Shown: positions 1 through 9,217, numbered from the stretch's first letter. The stretch: 64,000 nucleotides of DNA from an uncultured Tateyamaria sp. (GCF_947503465.1 NZ_CANNDN010000003.1:62001-126000), one strand, 5' to 3'. Notes: generated from the letters alone by a model not told the origin. A program made the numbers and translations.

Positions 1-29
1 GAAAAGGGCCGCGAGCCTCAGGCGCATGC

Positions 30-596
30 CTAGCGGGCCTGCCCGTGATAGTCGGGGTTCGGCTGCATTGCCGTGGCGCTGGCCACCCGGTTCGACATGT
101 TGAAAAAGGCGGCCACGTTGATCAGGTCCCAGATGTCTCGGTCACTTAACCCGTGATCGCGCAGGGCCTGCCGGTCGCCTTCCATGATTTGTGCGGATTT
201 GAGCGTGACCGCCTCGGCAAAGGCCAGCATGGCCTTTTGACGCGGCGTGACATCGGCCACCCGCCAGTTCATCACCAATTGTTCGCCCAGCGCCGGGTTG
301 CCCGACAATTGCCGGACCGCGGCCCCATGTGCCGTGAGGCAATAGTAGCAGCGGTTCGTGGCACTGACGACCACCGCCACCATCTCGCGTTCCAGCTTGG
401 TCAGGCCGCTGTCGGCCAGCATCAGGTCATTGTAAAGCGCGGTGAACGCGTTGAGCTTGTCGATATCGAACGCGTGCGCTTTCAGCACGTTCGGGATCAT
501 GCCCAGCTTGTTCTCGCACACGTCAAAGTACTTTTGCGTGGCCTCGGGCAATGGGTCGACCATGGGCAGGTCGAGGGCGGTGGGCTGATCTGTCAT
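30..596 (-). CDS. Peroxidase-related AhpD/CMD-family enzyme
   Basis: The 188-residue product has the alkylhydroperoxidase D / carboxymuconolactone decarboxylase signature: Cys83-x-x-Cys86 followed by His90 (CYYCLTAH), with Glu71 upstream in the LEREM helix. In AhpD-like proteins these residues form the redox-active thiol pair and proton relay. The length fits the 'peroxidase-related enzyme' subfamily. The protein is soluble, with no signal peptide. The start ATG overlaps the stop of the acetyltransferase gene (ATGA), so it is the last gene of a cinA-GNAT-peroxidase unit. The natural substrate cannot be told from sequence. Confidence 0.85.
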   Translation of the reverse strand: MTDQPTALDLPMVDPLPEATQKYFDVCENKLGMIPNVLKAHAFDIDKLNAFTALYNDLMLADSGLTKLEREMVAVVVSATNRCYYCLTAHGAAVRQLSGNPALGEQLVMNWRVADVTPRQKAMLAFAEAVTLKSAQIMEGDRQALRDHGLSDRDIWDLINVAAFFNMSNRVASATAMQPNPDYHGQAR

Positions 597-1309
597 GTCG
601 TCTCCTGAGCGGTGCGGTAATGATAGCCGCAGACCTGTTCAAACCCCAAGCCCTGATAGAGCGCGTTGGCCGGACCGTTTGCCGCCGTGGTCAGCACAGC
701 GATGTGGGTGGCCCCGTTTTCAACGGCCCAGAACGCCGCGCGCCGCATGATCCAACCGGCCACGCCCTGGCGGCGTTGGTGCGGCAGCACCTCGACCGCG
801 TGGACCATGGCGATGCCTTTGTGGATCGCGGCAAAACCGGTGCCTGCGGGTTTGTCCTTGTGCCGGGCAAGGATCGCCGTCTTGGTTCTTGCCCGGTGCA
901 TGGTAGCAATCCGCGCGGGGCCGATGCCGCCCTTGGCCCAGATGTCGTCCATGATCGCCAGCGGTTCCCAGATCGCGAAGGCCGTGACGCGGGGGATGGG
1001 AATGTCGGTAAGTGTGTCGACAGGCGCGATATAGCCATTGGTCGGGTCGACGATGGTGTAGCCGTTTTGGTCGAGCAGGTGGTCGAGCGCGTCTTCGCCC
1101 TGGCGGACCATGAAAAGCGGGGGCTGGCCGATGGCCCGCATGGCGTCTTCGGCCTGGGCAATGTCGCCGCCCGACCCGTCCGCCGTCGCGGCCGAGACCC
1201 GTTTGCCGCCGCCTTGTCCGTCCCGGATGGTCCATGTCCCAACGCGCGCCGTGGCGGCGGCAGGCCATGTGCCGTCAATGGCCGCGTAGAAGGCGGCGGG
1301 GGTGATCAT
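593..1309 (-). CDS. GNAT-family N-acetyltransferase
   Basis: The 238-residue protein has a poorly conserved N-terminal half and a recognisable GNAT acetyl-CoA binding motif, QRRQGVA at about residues 178-184 (the Q/RxxGxG/A loop). The usual C-terminal NALYQGLGF segment follows at about 215-223. The family transfers acetyl from acetyl-CoA to an amine; the acceptor is unknown. It sits in the middle of a three-gene minus-strand unit, overlapping the upstream CinA-domain gene and the downstream AhpD-like gene by four bases each (ATGA). A coupled operon is therefore very likely. Confidence 0.82.
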   Translation of the reverse strand: MITPAAFYAAIDGTWPAAATARVGTWTIRDGQGGGKRVSAATADGSGGDIAQAEDAMRAIGQPPLFMVRQGEDALDHLLDQNGYTIVDPTNGYIAPVDTLTDIPIPRVTAFAIWEPLAIMDDIWAKGGIGPARIATMHRARTKTAILARHKDKPAGTGFAAIHKGIAMVHAVEVLPHQRRQGVAGWIMRRAAFWAVENGATHIAVLTTAANGPANALYQGLGFEQVCGYHYRTAQETT

Positions 1310-2028
1310 TCGAGGACTTGGGCCGCCAGCACGCCCATCGCCGCGTCCACCTCGGCCTCGTCCGTGCCACGGATGACGACATTGGCGCCGTAACGGCCGT
1401 CTTTCTGGAAGGGGTAGCAGCCGATGCTGAGGTCTGGGTGCGCGGTGGCGAGGTCGCCCAAGGGGCCTGCGATGTCGCCTTCGCCCCGGTCGATGCGCAG
1501 CGTCTTGGAGATCAGCGGCGCCCCCCCGGTGAGCGTGGGCAGAACGGAGGCCACCATGGCCTGAAACACCGAAGGCACACCGGCCATTACATGCACGTTC
1601 CCGAGGGTGAAGCCGGGCGCGGTCGAGACGGGGTTGTCGATCAGCGTCGCGCCGTCGGGAATGCGCGCCATACGAAGCCGTGCGGCGTTCAGTTCGAGCC
1701 CGGATCTGGCGTAGTGCGCTTCGAGCAGCGCGCGGGCGTCGTCGCGGATGTCGATGGGCGTGTCGAAGGCCGCCGCGATACAGTCTGCGGTGATGTCGTC
1801 ATGGGTGGGGCCGATGCCGCCCGAGGTCACGACGGTATCGTAGGCTTCCGACAGCGCCTGAACCGCCGCGATGATGGCGGCGGGGTCGTCGCTGACCACG
1901 CGCACCTCCTTGAGATCGATGCCGTGATCGGTCAATTGCCCGGCCAGATGGTGCATGTTGGCGTCGCGGGTGCGGCCCGAGAGGATCTCGTCTCCGATCA
2001 CCAGCATGGCGGCGGTGGGGTTGGGCAT
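1306..2028 (-). CDS. CinA-type molybdopterin-binding domain protein
   Basis: This 240-residue protein starts at an ATG preceded by AGGAGG at good spacing. A longer open frame reaches 2832 but has no supporting signal and overlaps sfsA. The N-terminus GDEILSG and the motif SGGIGPTHDD (residues 69-78) are the MoCF/CinA domain signature, and AGVP near residue 147 fits too. Full-length CinA proteins carry an additional C-terminal nicotinamide-nucleotide amidase domain, which is missing here, so this is the short single-domain form common in alphaproteobacteria. The role is probably pyrophosphatase-like in nucleotide or cofactor repair, by family only. First gene of the unit; divergent from sfsA. 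Confidence 0.85.
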   Translation of the reverse strand: MPNPTAAMLVIGDEILSGRTRDANMHHLAGQLTDHGIDLKEVRVVSDDPAAIIAAVQALSEAYDTVVTSGGIGPTHDDITADCIAAAFDTPIDIRDDARALLEAHYARSGLELNAARLRMARIPDGATLIDNPVSTAPGFTLGNVHVMAGVPSVFQAMVASVLPTLTGGAPLISKTLRIDRGEGDIAGPLGDLATAHPDLSIGCYPFQKDGRYGANVVIRGTDEAEVDAAMGVLAAQVLE

Positions 2029-2076
2029 CTGGCGCCTCCTTGCGTGTGCGGTCCGTGACGGTATAGGGCTGCGCCC

Positions 2077-2781
2077 ATGCGCTTTCAAACCGAACTTGTC
2101 CCTGCCACGCTGATCCGCCGTTACAAACGGTTCCTTGCCGATTGCAGGCTGGAAGACGGGCGCGAGGTGGTGGCGCATTGCGCCAACCCGGGGTCCATGA
2201 TGGGGCTGGCAGAACCGGGAATGCGCATCTGGCTGGAGCCGAATGACGATCCGAAGAAGAAGCTGAAATTCGGTTGGCGGCTGGTGGAACATGCGGACGG
2301 GCATTTTACGGGTGTCGATACATCCGTGCCCAACAAGGCGCTGCGCGCGGCCTTCGAGGCCGGTGCCGTACCCGGGTTTGAACGCTACGCCACCGTGCGA
2401 CCCGAACAGAAATACGGCGCGAGCAGCCGAATTGATTTTCTGTTGCAGGGCAACGGCCTGCCGGACGCGTATGTCGAGGTGAAATCGGTGACCCTGTCGC
2501 GCCAGGTGGGACTGGCCGAGTTCCCCGACAGCGTCACCGCGCGCGGGGCAAAACACCTCGCGGAACTGGCGCGCATGGCGCAGGCCGGGCACCGGGCCCT
2601 GATGCTGTACCTGGTGCAACGCACCGATTGCGACCGTTTCACCCTGGCTGCCGATATCGACCCCGCCTACGCCGCCGCCTATGCGGCCGCGACGGGGACC
2701 GGGGTGGAAACCCTGTGTCTTGGCACCCATATATGTCCTCGGGGCGTGCAGGTTGGTGCCCCCCTGGCCGTGGTTCTTTGA
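2077..2781 (+). CDS. sfsA: SfsA DNA/RNA nuclease family protein
   Basis: The 234-residue product matches SfsA in length and order of motifs. HCANPGSMMGL at residues 34-44 is the hallmark. Asp120 in SRIDF followed by Glu134 and Lys136 in YVEVKSV form a PD-(D/E)xK-like metal nuclease core. SfsA was first named as a sugar fermentation stimulation protein and was later shown to have nuclease activity. The gene is monocistronic-looking, divergent from the cinA unit and 50 bases before map, which reads in the same direction. Confidence 0.93.
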   Translation: MRFQTELVPATLIRRYKRFLADCRLEDGREVVAHCANPGSMMGLAEPGMRIWLEPNDDPKKKLKFGWRLVEHADGHFTGVDTSVPNKALRAAFEAGAVPGFERYATVRPEQKYGASSRIDFLLQGNGLPDAYVEVKSVTLSRQVGLAEFPDSVTARGAKHLAELARMAQAGHRALMLYLVQRTDCDRFTLAADIDPAYAAAYAAATGTGVETLCLGTHICPRGVQVGAPLAVVL

Positions 2782-2831
2782 CCCACTAGCCCTTTTTGCC
2801 GCAGTGCAGTATATTATAGGCCTCAACGCCA

Positions 2832-3656
2832 ATGGAGCGCGCTTTGGACCACGAACCCCGCGGCCGTCTGACCAAGGATGGCATCCGCATCTATGACCCT
2901 TCCGACTTTGCCGGCATGCGCGCGGCAGGTCAGCTTGCGGCCGAGATTCTGGACGCGATGTCGGATCATGTGTTTCCCGGCCAGACCACCGGTGCCATCG
3001 ACAAAGTCATCACCGACATGGTCGAGGCCGCAGGAGCCACATCGGCCACCATCGGCTACAAGGGCTACAAGCACGCCAGCTGTATCAGCGTGAACCACGT
3101 GGTGTGCCATGGCATCCCTGGCGACAAGGTGCTCAAGGACGGCGATATCCTGAACATCGACGTGACCGTGATCGTGGATGGCTGGTTTGGCGACACGTCC
3201 CGCATGTTCGTGGCGGGCAAGCTGCCCCGCAAGGCGGAACGTCTGATCGAGATCACCCATGACAGTCTGATGCGCGGGATCGAGGCGGTGAAACCCGGCA
3301 ACACCTTTGGTGACATCGGCCACGCCATCCAGAGCTTTGTCGAGGCGCATCGCATGTCGGTCGTGCGTGATTTCTGCGGTCACGGCCTGGGCCGGGTGTT
3401 CCATGCGCCGCCCAACGTTCTGCATTATGGCCGCCCCGGCACCGGCGCAGTGCTGGAGCCGGGCATGTTCTTCACCATCGAGCCGATGGTGAACCTGGGC
3501 CGTGCCGAAACCAAGACCCTGGCCGATGACTGGACCGCCGTGACCCGCGACAAGTCGCTGTCGGCGCAGTTCGAGCATTCGGTTGGCGTGACAGAGGACG
3601 GGTGCGAGATCTTTACCCTGTCGCCCGGTGGCAGGTTTCATCCGACATATGGGTGA
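2832..3656 (+). CDS. map: Type I methionine aminopeptidase
   Basis: This 274-residue metallopeptidase removes the N-terminal methionine from new proteins. All five metal ligands expected for the pita-bread fold can be placed: Asp110 (NIDVTV), Asp121 (FGDTS), His184 (GHGLGR), Glu217 (TIEPM) and Glu248 (QFEHS). The substrate-binding His93 (VCHGIP) is also present. The length is normal for the bacterial type I enzyme with a short N-terminal extension. It follows sfsA on the same strand; sfsA-map proximity is seen in other Rhodobacterales. A palindromic repeat lies directly after the stop codon. Confidence 0.96.
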   Translation: MERALDHEPRGRLTKDGIRIYDPSDFAGMRAAGQLAAEILDAMSDHVFPGQTTGAIDKVITDMVEAAGATSATIGYKGYKHASCISVNHVVCHGIPGDKVLKDGDILNIDVTVIVDGWFGDTSRMFVAGKLPRKAERLIEITHDSLMRGIEAVKPGNTFGDIGHAIQSFVEAHRMSVVRDFCGHGLGRVFHAPPNVLHYGRPGTGAVLEPGMFFTIEPMVNLGRAETKTLADDWTAVTRDKSLSAQFEHSVGVTEDGCEIFTLSPGGRFHPTYG

Positions 3657-3658
3657 GC

Positions 3659-3685
3659 GGTGCGCAGGGACTGCGCACCCTACGC
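3659..3685. repeat. GGTGCGCA palindrome (intergenic hairpin, copy 1)
   Basis: A perfect 8-base stem GGTGCGCA / TGCGCACC with a 5-base loop is followed by CCTACG. It lies between the convergent map and rsmD genes, overlapping the last codons of rsmD. The same 8-5-8 palindrome followed by CCTAC recurs at 61344-61369, so it belongs to a dispersed REP-like family. It may act as a bidirectional terminator, although no T-run follows. Confidence 0.7.
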
Positions 3686-4225
3686 AACCTCGAGCAATGT
3701 GACATGCGTGCTGCCGTACCGACGGTGATCCAGCAGCGCGTAGCCTGCGGGCGCGTCCATGGGTGCGTCTTCTTCCCAGATGATCAACGCATCACCCGTA
3801 CACCACGGGCGGATCGCAAGCAGTGCCTTCGTCCCCATGCCCTTGCCATAGGGCGGATCAAGAAAGACAAGATCGAAGGGCCCCCTGTCCGACGCCCCCG
3901 GCCTGGTTGCATCCATACGCAGCAGCCTGGCCTGCGCGCCCGCGTCCAGCTTCTTGATGTTCTCAGCAATCAGCGTTTGCCCGACGCGCCCATTTTCCAC
4001 GAAAGTGGCCTGGGCCGCGCCGCGCGACAGCGCCTCGAACCCCAGCGCGCCGGTGCCTGCAAAAAGGTCCAGCACCTTTGCGCCCTCAATCACATCGCGG
4101 TGGGTGAGCATGGAAAACATGCTTTCGCGCACCCGGTCCGGCGTGGGGCGCAGATGCGCGCCCGGGTCACCCTTGCCCACAGTGGCAAGCCGCACGCCCC
4201 GCCAGCGGCCCGCGATGATCCTCAC
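3680..4225 (-). CDS. rsmD: 16S rRNA (guanine966-N2)-methyltransferase
   Basis: The 181-residue product starts at GTG (4223-4225), which overlaps the stop of the upstream flavoprotein gene as GTGA. The N-terminus VRIIAGRWRG is typical of RsmD, and a longer frame upstream lies inside the flavoprotein gene. SAM motif I is VLDLFAGTGALGFEALSRGA and catalytic motif IV is FLDPPYG. RsmD methylates G966 of 16S rRNA in 30S assembly. The length is normal. Confidence 0.94.
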   Translation of the reverse strand: MRIIAGRWRGVRLATVGKGDPGAHLRPTPDRVRESMFSMLTHRDVIEGAKVLDLFAGTGALGFEALSRGAAQATFVENGRVGQTLIAENIKKLDAGAQARLLRMDATRPGASDRGPFDLVFLDPPYGKGMGTKALLAIRPWCTGDALIIWEEDAPMDAPAGYALLDHRRYGSTHVTLLEVA

Positions 4226-5430
4226 CTGAGCATGGCCTTCAGGTCGCCCGCGGGGTCCGCCACGACGTCCGGGTCCGCTGTCTTGCCCGCTTCGATCAGG
4301 CGCTTCCCGATCATGTAGGCGCGCGGGTCGTTGGCGGCGTCCACGGCCAGCAACGTGTCGCCTGCGTAATACCAGAAGGACTTGGCGGCACCGCCGTCGC
4401 GTGTGACCACGCGGTCGTAGCCTGTGTTCAGCCCCGCGATTTGCAGTTTGACGTCGAATTGGTCGGACCAGAACCAGGGCCGCGCCGCGTAATCCTTTGC
4501 CGCCCCCATGATGTTTTCGGCCACGCATTCCGCCTGGTCAATCGCGTTCGGCACGGATTCGAGGCGGATGCGCTGGCCCTTGTACGGAAAGGACGCGCAA
4601 TCGCCCGCGGCCCAGACATGGGGGCAAGAGGTACGCCCCTGCGCATCCGTCGCGATGCCGTTGTCAATGGTGATGCCCGCCGCCTCTGCCAGGGCGGTCG
4701 CGGGGGTGATGCCGACGCCCACGATCACAAGGTCCACGGCCAACGTGGTGCCGTCCGTCAGATCCGCACCCGAAACCGTGCCGTCACCGGTCAGGCGGGT
4801 CAGCCCGACGCCTTCGCGCAGATCGACCCCGTGAGAGGTGTGCAGATCGCGGAAATAGGCGCTTGTTTCTGGCGCTGCGACCCGTTGCAGGATGCGGTCG
4901 GCCATTTCGACCAGCACCACGTTCAGACCCAGCTTGCAGCAGACCGCCGCCGCCTCGAGCCCGATATAGCCGCCGCCGACGATCAGCGCCGTTTTGCCGG
5001 ACGCGCACCATGGCGCCATGGCATCGACATCGGCAAGGTCGCGGACCGTGAATACGCCGTCCAGATCCCCGCCGATGGAGGCAGGCAAGCGACGGGGGAA
5101 CGAGCCCGTGGTCAACACCAGGTCGGTGTAGTCGAGCGTGTCGTCGCCCACCGCCACCGTCCGGGCAGAGATGTCGATGGCAGTGACCTCTTCGCCGGTG
5201 CGTACGGTGATATTGTTCTCGGCATAAAAGCTGTCGGGCCGCAGGAACATCCGGTCCAGCGGCATATCCCCCAGCAGATAGGCCTTGGACAGGGGCGGGC
5301 GTTGGTAGGGCAGCGCCGGTTCGGACCCGATCAGGGTGATCTGCCCGTCAAAGCCCCCATTGCACAGCTTGGCCACGCAGGACGACCCCGCCTGCCCTGC
5401 GCCGATCACCACCACATGGCTATTGCCCAT
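4222..5430 (-). CDS. FAD-dependent ferredoxin/rhodocoxin reductase-type oxidoreductase
   Basis: The 402-residue flavoprotein has an FAD dinucleotide-binding GAGQAG at residues 10-15. A second NAD(P)H-binding Rossmann motif, VGGGYIGLE, lies near residue 152, and an AAGDCA flavin motif is in the C-terminal third. The RPPLSKAYL segment is characteristic of putidaredoxin/rhodocoxin reductases that pass electrons from NADH to a 2Fe-2S ferredoxin, often for P450s or Rieske oxygenases. No such partner is in this window. The start was set at ATG 5430; a GTG three bases upstream is the alternative. Translationally coupled to rsmD. Confidence 0.88.
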   Translation of the reverse strand: MGNSHVVVIGAGQAGSSCVAKLCNGGFDGQITLIGSEPALPYQRPPLSKAYLLGDMPLDRMFLRPDSFYAENNITVRTGEEVTAIDISARTVAVGDDTLDYTDLVLTTGSFPRRLPASIGGDLDGVFTVRDLADVDAMAPWCASGKTALIVGGGYIGLEAAAVCCKLGLNVVLVEMADRILQRVAAPETSAYFRDLHTSHGVDLREGVGLTRLTGDGTVSGADLTDGTTLAVDLVIVGVGITPATALAEAAGITIDNGIATDAQGRTSCPHVWAAGDCASFPYKGQRIRLESVPNAIDQAECVAENIMGAAKDYAARPWFWSDQFDVKLQIAGLNTGYDRVVTRDGGAAKSFWYYAGDTLLAVDAANDPRAYMIGKRLIEAGKTADPDVVADPAGDLKAMLR

Positions 5431-5510
5431 CACCTTTGCCCTCGCCCTTTGCCGTTGTGCAGCCTATATCGCAGGGGAACACAGACGCAATTCCAAGAAA
5501 GGCACATTCC

Positions 5511-5999
5511 ATGGCTATTTCCGTAGGTGACACCCTGCCCGACGCATCGCTGGTCTATCTGGGGGACGAAGGGCCCGCACAGGTGCAGCTGAGCGAGAAG
5601 ACCAAGGGCCGCAAGGTCGTGATCTTTGCCCTGCCCGGCGCCTATACGGGCGTGTGCAGCACCGCCCACGTGCCCAGCTTTGTCCGGACCAAGGACCAGT
5701 TCGATGCCAAGGGCGTGGACGAGATCATCTGCATCAGCGTGAACGACCCCTTCGTGATGAAAGCCTGGGGCGAAAGCACCGGGGCCGAGGCCGCGGGCAT
5801 CACCTTTCTGGGCGATGCCGAGGCGGCGTTCACCAAGGCGATGGGTCGCGATTTCACCGCGCCGCCCGCGGGTCTGATCAACCGGTCCAAGCGTTATGCG
5901 ATGGTGGTCGAGGACGGCACCGTGACCGTATTGCAGGAAGAGGAAAACCCCGGCGTTTGTGACGTGTCAGGCGGTGAGGCGCTGCTTGAGGCGATGTGA
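5511..5999 (+). CDS. Prx5-type peroxiredoxin
   Basis: The 162-residue protein begins at ATG 5511 (MAISVGDTLP), the usual N-terminus of this family; the open frame extends upstream without support. The peroxidatic cysteine is Cys49 in PGAYTGVCSTAHVP. Cys150 near the C-terminus is at the position of the resolving cysteine of atypical 2-Cys Prx5 enzymes, and Cys74 is also present. The family reduces peroxides with thioredoxin or glutaredoxin/glutathione as donor. It is cytosolic, followed by a strong bidirectional terminator, and divergent from the flavin reductase gene. Confidence 0.93.
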   Translation: MAISVGDTLPDASLVYLGDEGPAQVQLSEKTKGRKVVIFALPGAYTGVCSTAHVPSFVRTKDQFDAKGVDEIICISVNDPFVMKAWGESTGAEAAGITFLGDAEAAFTKAMGRDFTAPPAGLINRSKRYAMVVEDGTVTVLQEEENPGVCDVSGGEALLEAM

Positions 6000-6022
6000 T
6001 CCGCGCCATGTCAGGATGACGC

Positions 6023-6050
6023 AAAAGGCCCCCGATCCGGGGGCCTTTTT
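6023..6050. terminator. Bidirectional intrinsic terminator
   Basis: A GC-rich stem AAAAGGCCCCCG / CGGGGGCCTTTT flanks a 3-4 base loop (GATC core), with T-runs on both strands. It lies between the convergent peroxiredoxin gene (ends 5999) and the MscS gene (ends 6059) and can serve both. Confidence 0.92.
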
Positions 6051-6058
6051 CAATTGGA

Positions 6059-6913
6059 TCACTCTGCGGCCTGGACAATCGTCCGGGTGGGAAACGGGAT
6101 GTCGACCCCGGCCGCATCCAGGGCTTCCTTCACCTTGCGCTTCATGTCGGCCTGGTACTGGAAGTAGACCGCGCTGTCGCACCAGACCCGCACCAGGAAA
6201 TCGACCGAACTGTCGCCAAGGTTGTTCACCTGAATGAACGGCTCTGGGTCCGACCTGGACCGCTCGTCCGCCATGATCGTGTGACGGATGACATCCTCTG
6301 CCTGTTTGAGGTTCACGCCATAGCCCACGCCAAAGGTCCATTCGGCCCGGCGGGCGGGATAGACGGAGTAGTTGGTGATCACGTTGCCCCACACTTCGGA
6401 ATTGGGGATGATCACCTGCACGTTGCCCAGATCGGCCAATTCGGTGAAGTTCAGCGTCACATCCTTGACCGTCCCCATCTTGCCCGCCACATCCACGAAA
6501 TCCCCGATCTTGAGGGGACGGAACAGGATCAGCATCACACCTGCCGCCACGTTGGACAGTGTCCCTTGCAAGGCCAGGCCGATGGCGAGGCCCGCCGCAC
6601 CCACCGCGGCCACGACGGACGTCGTCTGCACCCCGAATGTGTTCAGCACGATCAGGAACGTGAACCCCAGCACCACGTAGCGCAGGATCGAGCCCAGGAA
6701 GTTGAACAGCGTGTCGTCCAGATGTTTGCTGCGCAGCCCGATCCGCGTGACGCGGCGGCCCAGCCACGCGGCAATGATCCAGCCAACGATCAGGATCGTG
6801 ATCGCAGCCAGCACAGAGCCCACGATCGAGGCCAGGAATTCCAGCGACAGGTAGTCGCCAAGCGTTTTGCCTTGCCACACTTCGGTGGCAAGCAGGTCGT
6901 TGATGTAATCCAT
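6059..6913 (-). CDS. Small-conductance mechanosensitive channel (MscS family)
   Basis: The 284-residue protein has three predicted N-terminal membrane helices. The pore-lining helix reads GAAGLAIGLALQGTLSNVAAG, the Gly/Ala-rich TM3 pattern of MscS. A beta-domain (PLKIGDFVDVAGKMGTV) and a C-terminal alpha/beta domain follow. MscS channels open on membrane tension during osmotic downshock. The length matches E. coli MscS (286). It is the downstream gene of a unit containing the pterin dehydratase and the FemAB-like gene; only three bases separate it from the dehydratase stop. Confidence 0.93.
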   Translation of the reverse strand: MDYINDLLATEVWQGKTLGDYLSLEFLASIVGSVLAAITILIVGWIIAAWLGRRVTRIGLRSKHLDDTLFNFLGSILRYVVLGFTFLIVLNTFGVQTTSVVAAVGAAGLAIGLALQGTLSNVAAGVMLILFRPLKIGDFVDVAGKMGTVKDVTLNFTELADLGNVQVIIPNSEVWGNVITNYSVYPARRAEWTFGVGYGVNLKQAEDVIRHTIMADERSRSDPEPFIQVNNLGDSSVDFLVRVWCDSAVYFQYQADMKRKVKEALDAAGVDIPFPTRTIVQAAE

Positions 6914-6916
6914 GAT

Positions 6917-7213
6917 CTAGCCCGCCAGACTGTCCAATTTGCGGGCCAATTTCACATCCAGCGTGCTGAGGCCGCCCACGTCATGTGTTGTCAGCGTCAC
7001 CTCGACCCGCTTGTAGACATTGAACCATTCGGGGTGGTGGTCCCATTTTTCGGCCCAGATGGCGGCGCGTGTCATCCACGCGAACGCCTCTACGAAATCG
7101 GCGAATTCAAACGTCTTGTGGATGGCGTCGCGCCCGTCGGTCACGGCCCATCCGGTGGCCAGCAGCGGATCCAGCAGGGTGCCCCGCGTCTCATCGCTCA
7201 GCTTTTCGGTCAT
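6917..7213 (-). CDS. phhB: 4a-hydroxytetrahydrobiopterin dehydratase
   Basis: The 98-residue protein is of normal length for pterin-4a-carbinolamine dehydratase. It contains the hallmark [12 protein letters not shown] followed by [11 protein letters not shown]. The histidine pair and the later THD histidine form the active site, and residues around WDHHPEW contact the pterin. It recycles the pterin cofactor of aromatic amino acid hydroxylases; no phenylalanine hydroxylase is in this window. The start overlaps the stop of the upstream acetyltransferase-like gene (ATGA). Confidence 0.93.
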   Translation of the reverse strand: MTEKLSDETRGTLLDPLLATGWAVTDGRDAIHKTFEFADFVEAFAWMTRAAIWAEKWDHHPEWFNVYKRVEVTLTTHDVGGLSTLDVKLARKLDSLAG

Positions 7214-8397
7214 TCCTGTTCCTCGATCTGGACCTTCTTGAAAGGCCCGTAGTCCGTGAGAATTTCAATCTCCTCTTCCACCGCCTCACGCTCGGCTTCG
7301 AGGTAGCGGGCGACAGCATCGGCAAAGCCGGGGTCCCCGATCCAGTGCAGGCTGTGGGTCTGTGTCGGCAGATAGCCCCGCGCCAGCTTGTGTTCGCCCT
7401 GTGCCCCGGCCTCGACCCGCGCCAGCCCGTGCCGGATCGCGATGTCGATGGCCTGATAATAGCACAGCTCGAAATGCAGGCAGGGATGGTGTTCCGTACA
7501 GCCCCAGTACCGGCCATATAACGCCTGTGCGCCGAAAAAGTTCAGCGCACCGGCCACATAGCGCCCGTCCCGTTCCGCCAGCACCAGCGCCATGTCATCG
7601 GCCAGCGTCTCGTGCGCGATGTCGAAGAAGCGGCGAGTGAGGTAGGGTGTGCCCCATTTGCGCGCCCCGGTGTCCTGGTAGAAGTGCCAGAACGCGTCCC
7701 AGTGTTCGGGCCGCAGGTCATCGCCCGTCAGCACGTGGATGTCGCCGCCGAACTCCTGCGCCTGACGGCGTTCCTTGCGGATGTTCTTGCGCTTGCGGCT
7801 GGAGAGGGTTGCAAGGAAATCGTCGAACGTGCCGTATCCGTCGTTCAGCCAATGGAATTGTTGCGTGGCGCGCGGCATCAGGCCCAGAGCCGCGCCAAAG
7901 TCGCGCTCCGCTTCGGTGCAGAAGGTCACATGCAGGGAACTGAGGTTGTTGGTTTCGCCCAGTTGTACCGCGCCTGACATCAGGCCGCGCATCCCCAGTT
8001 CGGGAAAGTCGGGATGCGTCAGGAACCTGCGCCCGGTTGCAGGCGTGTGCGGCACCGCGATCTGCAGTTTGGGATAGTAACGGCCCCCGGCCCGCTCGAA
8101 TGCGTGCGCCCAGTTGTGATCAAAGATGTATTCGCCCTGGCTGTGGTTCTTGGCGTACATCGGCGCGAACCCGATGGTCCGCCCACCTGCCACGGCCTGC
8201 AAGTATTGCGGCTGCCAGCCGGTGCCGGGCCCGACCGAATTGCTGTCTTCCAGCGCCTTCAGGAACCGGTGCGTTGTGAAGGGGTCATTTGGCCTGCCGC
8301 CCGCTGCTGCCTCGGGACAGGCGCAGGCATCCCATTCGGCCTCCGGGATCTCGGAAAGGCTTGGCACCACACGAATTTCTATTTCTTGCTCGGACAC
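7210..8397 (-). CDS. FemAB/GNAT-like peptidoglycan-biosynthesis-type protein
   Basis: The 395-residue protein belongs to a GNAT-superfamily group related to FemAB (COG3146-like), recognised from segments such as [13 protein letters not shown], a VAGALNF core and HYELCYYQ-like wording near the C-terminus. The biochemical role is not established; an aminoacyl- or acyl-transfer activity is assumed from the fold. GTG at 8395-8397 was chosen because it gives the [11 protein letters not shown] start, lies clear of the upstream glycerophosphodiesterase gene and has AAGG upstream. The next in-frame ATG is 100 bases upstream, inside that gene. It overlaps phhB by four bases. Confidence 0.72.
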   Translation of the reverse strand: MSEQEIEIRVVPSLSEIPEAEWDACACPEAAAGGRPNDPFTTHRFLKALEDSNSVGPGTGWQPQYLQAVAGGRTIGFAPMYAKNHSQGEYIFDHNWAHAFERAGGRYYPKLQIAVPHTPATGRRFLTHPDFPELGMRGLMSGAVQLGETNNLSSLHVTFCTEAERDFGAALGLMPRATQQFHWLNDGYGTFDDFLATLSSRKRKNIRKERRQAQEFGGDIHVLTGDDLRPEHWDAFWHFYQDTGARKWGTPYLTRRFFDIAHETLADDMALVLAERDGRYVAGALNFFGAQALYGRYWGCTEHHPCLHFELCYYQAIDIAIRHGLARVEAGAQGEHKLARGYLPTQTHSLHWIGDPGFADAVARYLEAEREAVEEEIEILTDYGPFKKVQIEEQE

Positions 8398-8449
8398 CTG
8401 AGGCCTTTTCTGCTCATCGTTCCAGAATGTGTGTCGCGCGGGCCAAGGT

Positions 8450-9217
8450 TCAACCGGGATGGGGCGCGCGGTAGCCTTCGAAGGTGATATTTTGCGCAAT
8501 CTCGCGCGCCTGTGCCTCTTGCTGTGGCGACCGGACAGTCCAGCAGAGGATGTTTGCGCCCTGGGCTTTCAGCTCCGCCACGCGGGGGCGCGACAGGTCT
8601 GCGACCTCGTGGCTGATAAACGATGCGCCGACCCGGTCAAAATCGGGGATGCCGCGCAGGTGGTCGCGGGAGCTTTCGTTCAGTGGCCAGTCGCTTGCGG
8701 CATAGGAACTGGTGACGATGCCGCGCGGGATGCCGGGGCAGAGTTCCGCCATGCGCGCCACGCTGTGCGGGTTGAAGGACATGAGCGCCACGGGGCCTGT
8801 GTAGCCCGCCAGCGCGTCCGCCGTGGCCTGTTCCAGCGGGCCGATCCCCTCGCCCATGGCCCCGTCCTGGTCCTTGATCTCGATCAGCAGGGGGACCTGG
8901 CCCGCGACGAGGTGCAGGATTTCAGGCAGGGTCGGGATGCCTTCGTCCCCGCCCTTGAGCGGCGTTTCGGAAAGTGTCCCCGCGGGGACAACGCGCACCG
9001 GACCCGTACCATCGGCCAGCCGGTCAAGCGCGTAGTCGTGGAACACCATCGCCTGATTGTCGGCGCTGAGTTGCACGTCGATCTCGATCCCGTAGCCCTG
9101 GCTGATCGCGGCGCGGATGGCGGCGCGGCTGTTTTCGGGGCGACCATCGGTCACGTCGTGCAACGCCCGGTGCGCGAGCGGTGCGCCAAGGAAGGCGGCG
9201 GGCAGACGCGGGGTCAT
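8450..9217 (-). CDS. Glycerophosphodiester phosphodiesterase
   Basis: The 255-residue protein carries the GDPD catalytic signature: AHRALHD with PENSRAAI (HR...ENT-like), then IEIDVQLSADNQAMVFHDYALDR with the Glu/Asp metal ligands and general-acid His. Two more acidic residues sit in LIEIKD. The family hydrolyses deacylated phospholipids to glycerol-3-phosphate and an alcohol. There is no signal peptide, so it is probably cytosolic. It is coupled to the preceding RidA gene by an ATGA overlap. Confidence 0.9.
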   Translation of the reverse strand: MTPRLPAAFLGAPLAHRALHDVTDGRPENSRAAIRAAISQGYGIEIDVQLSADNQAMVFHDYALDRLADGTGPVRVVPAGTLSETPLKGGDEGIPTLPEILHLVAGQVPLLIEIKDQDGAMGEGIGPLEQATADALAGYTGPVALMSFNPHSVARMAELCPGIPRGIVTSSYAASDWPLNESSRDHLRGIPDFDRVGASFISHEVADLSRPRVAELKAQGANILCWTVRSPQQEAQAREIAQNITFEGYRAPHPG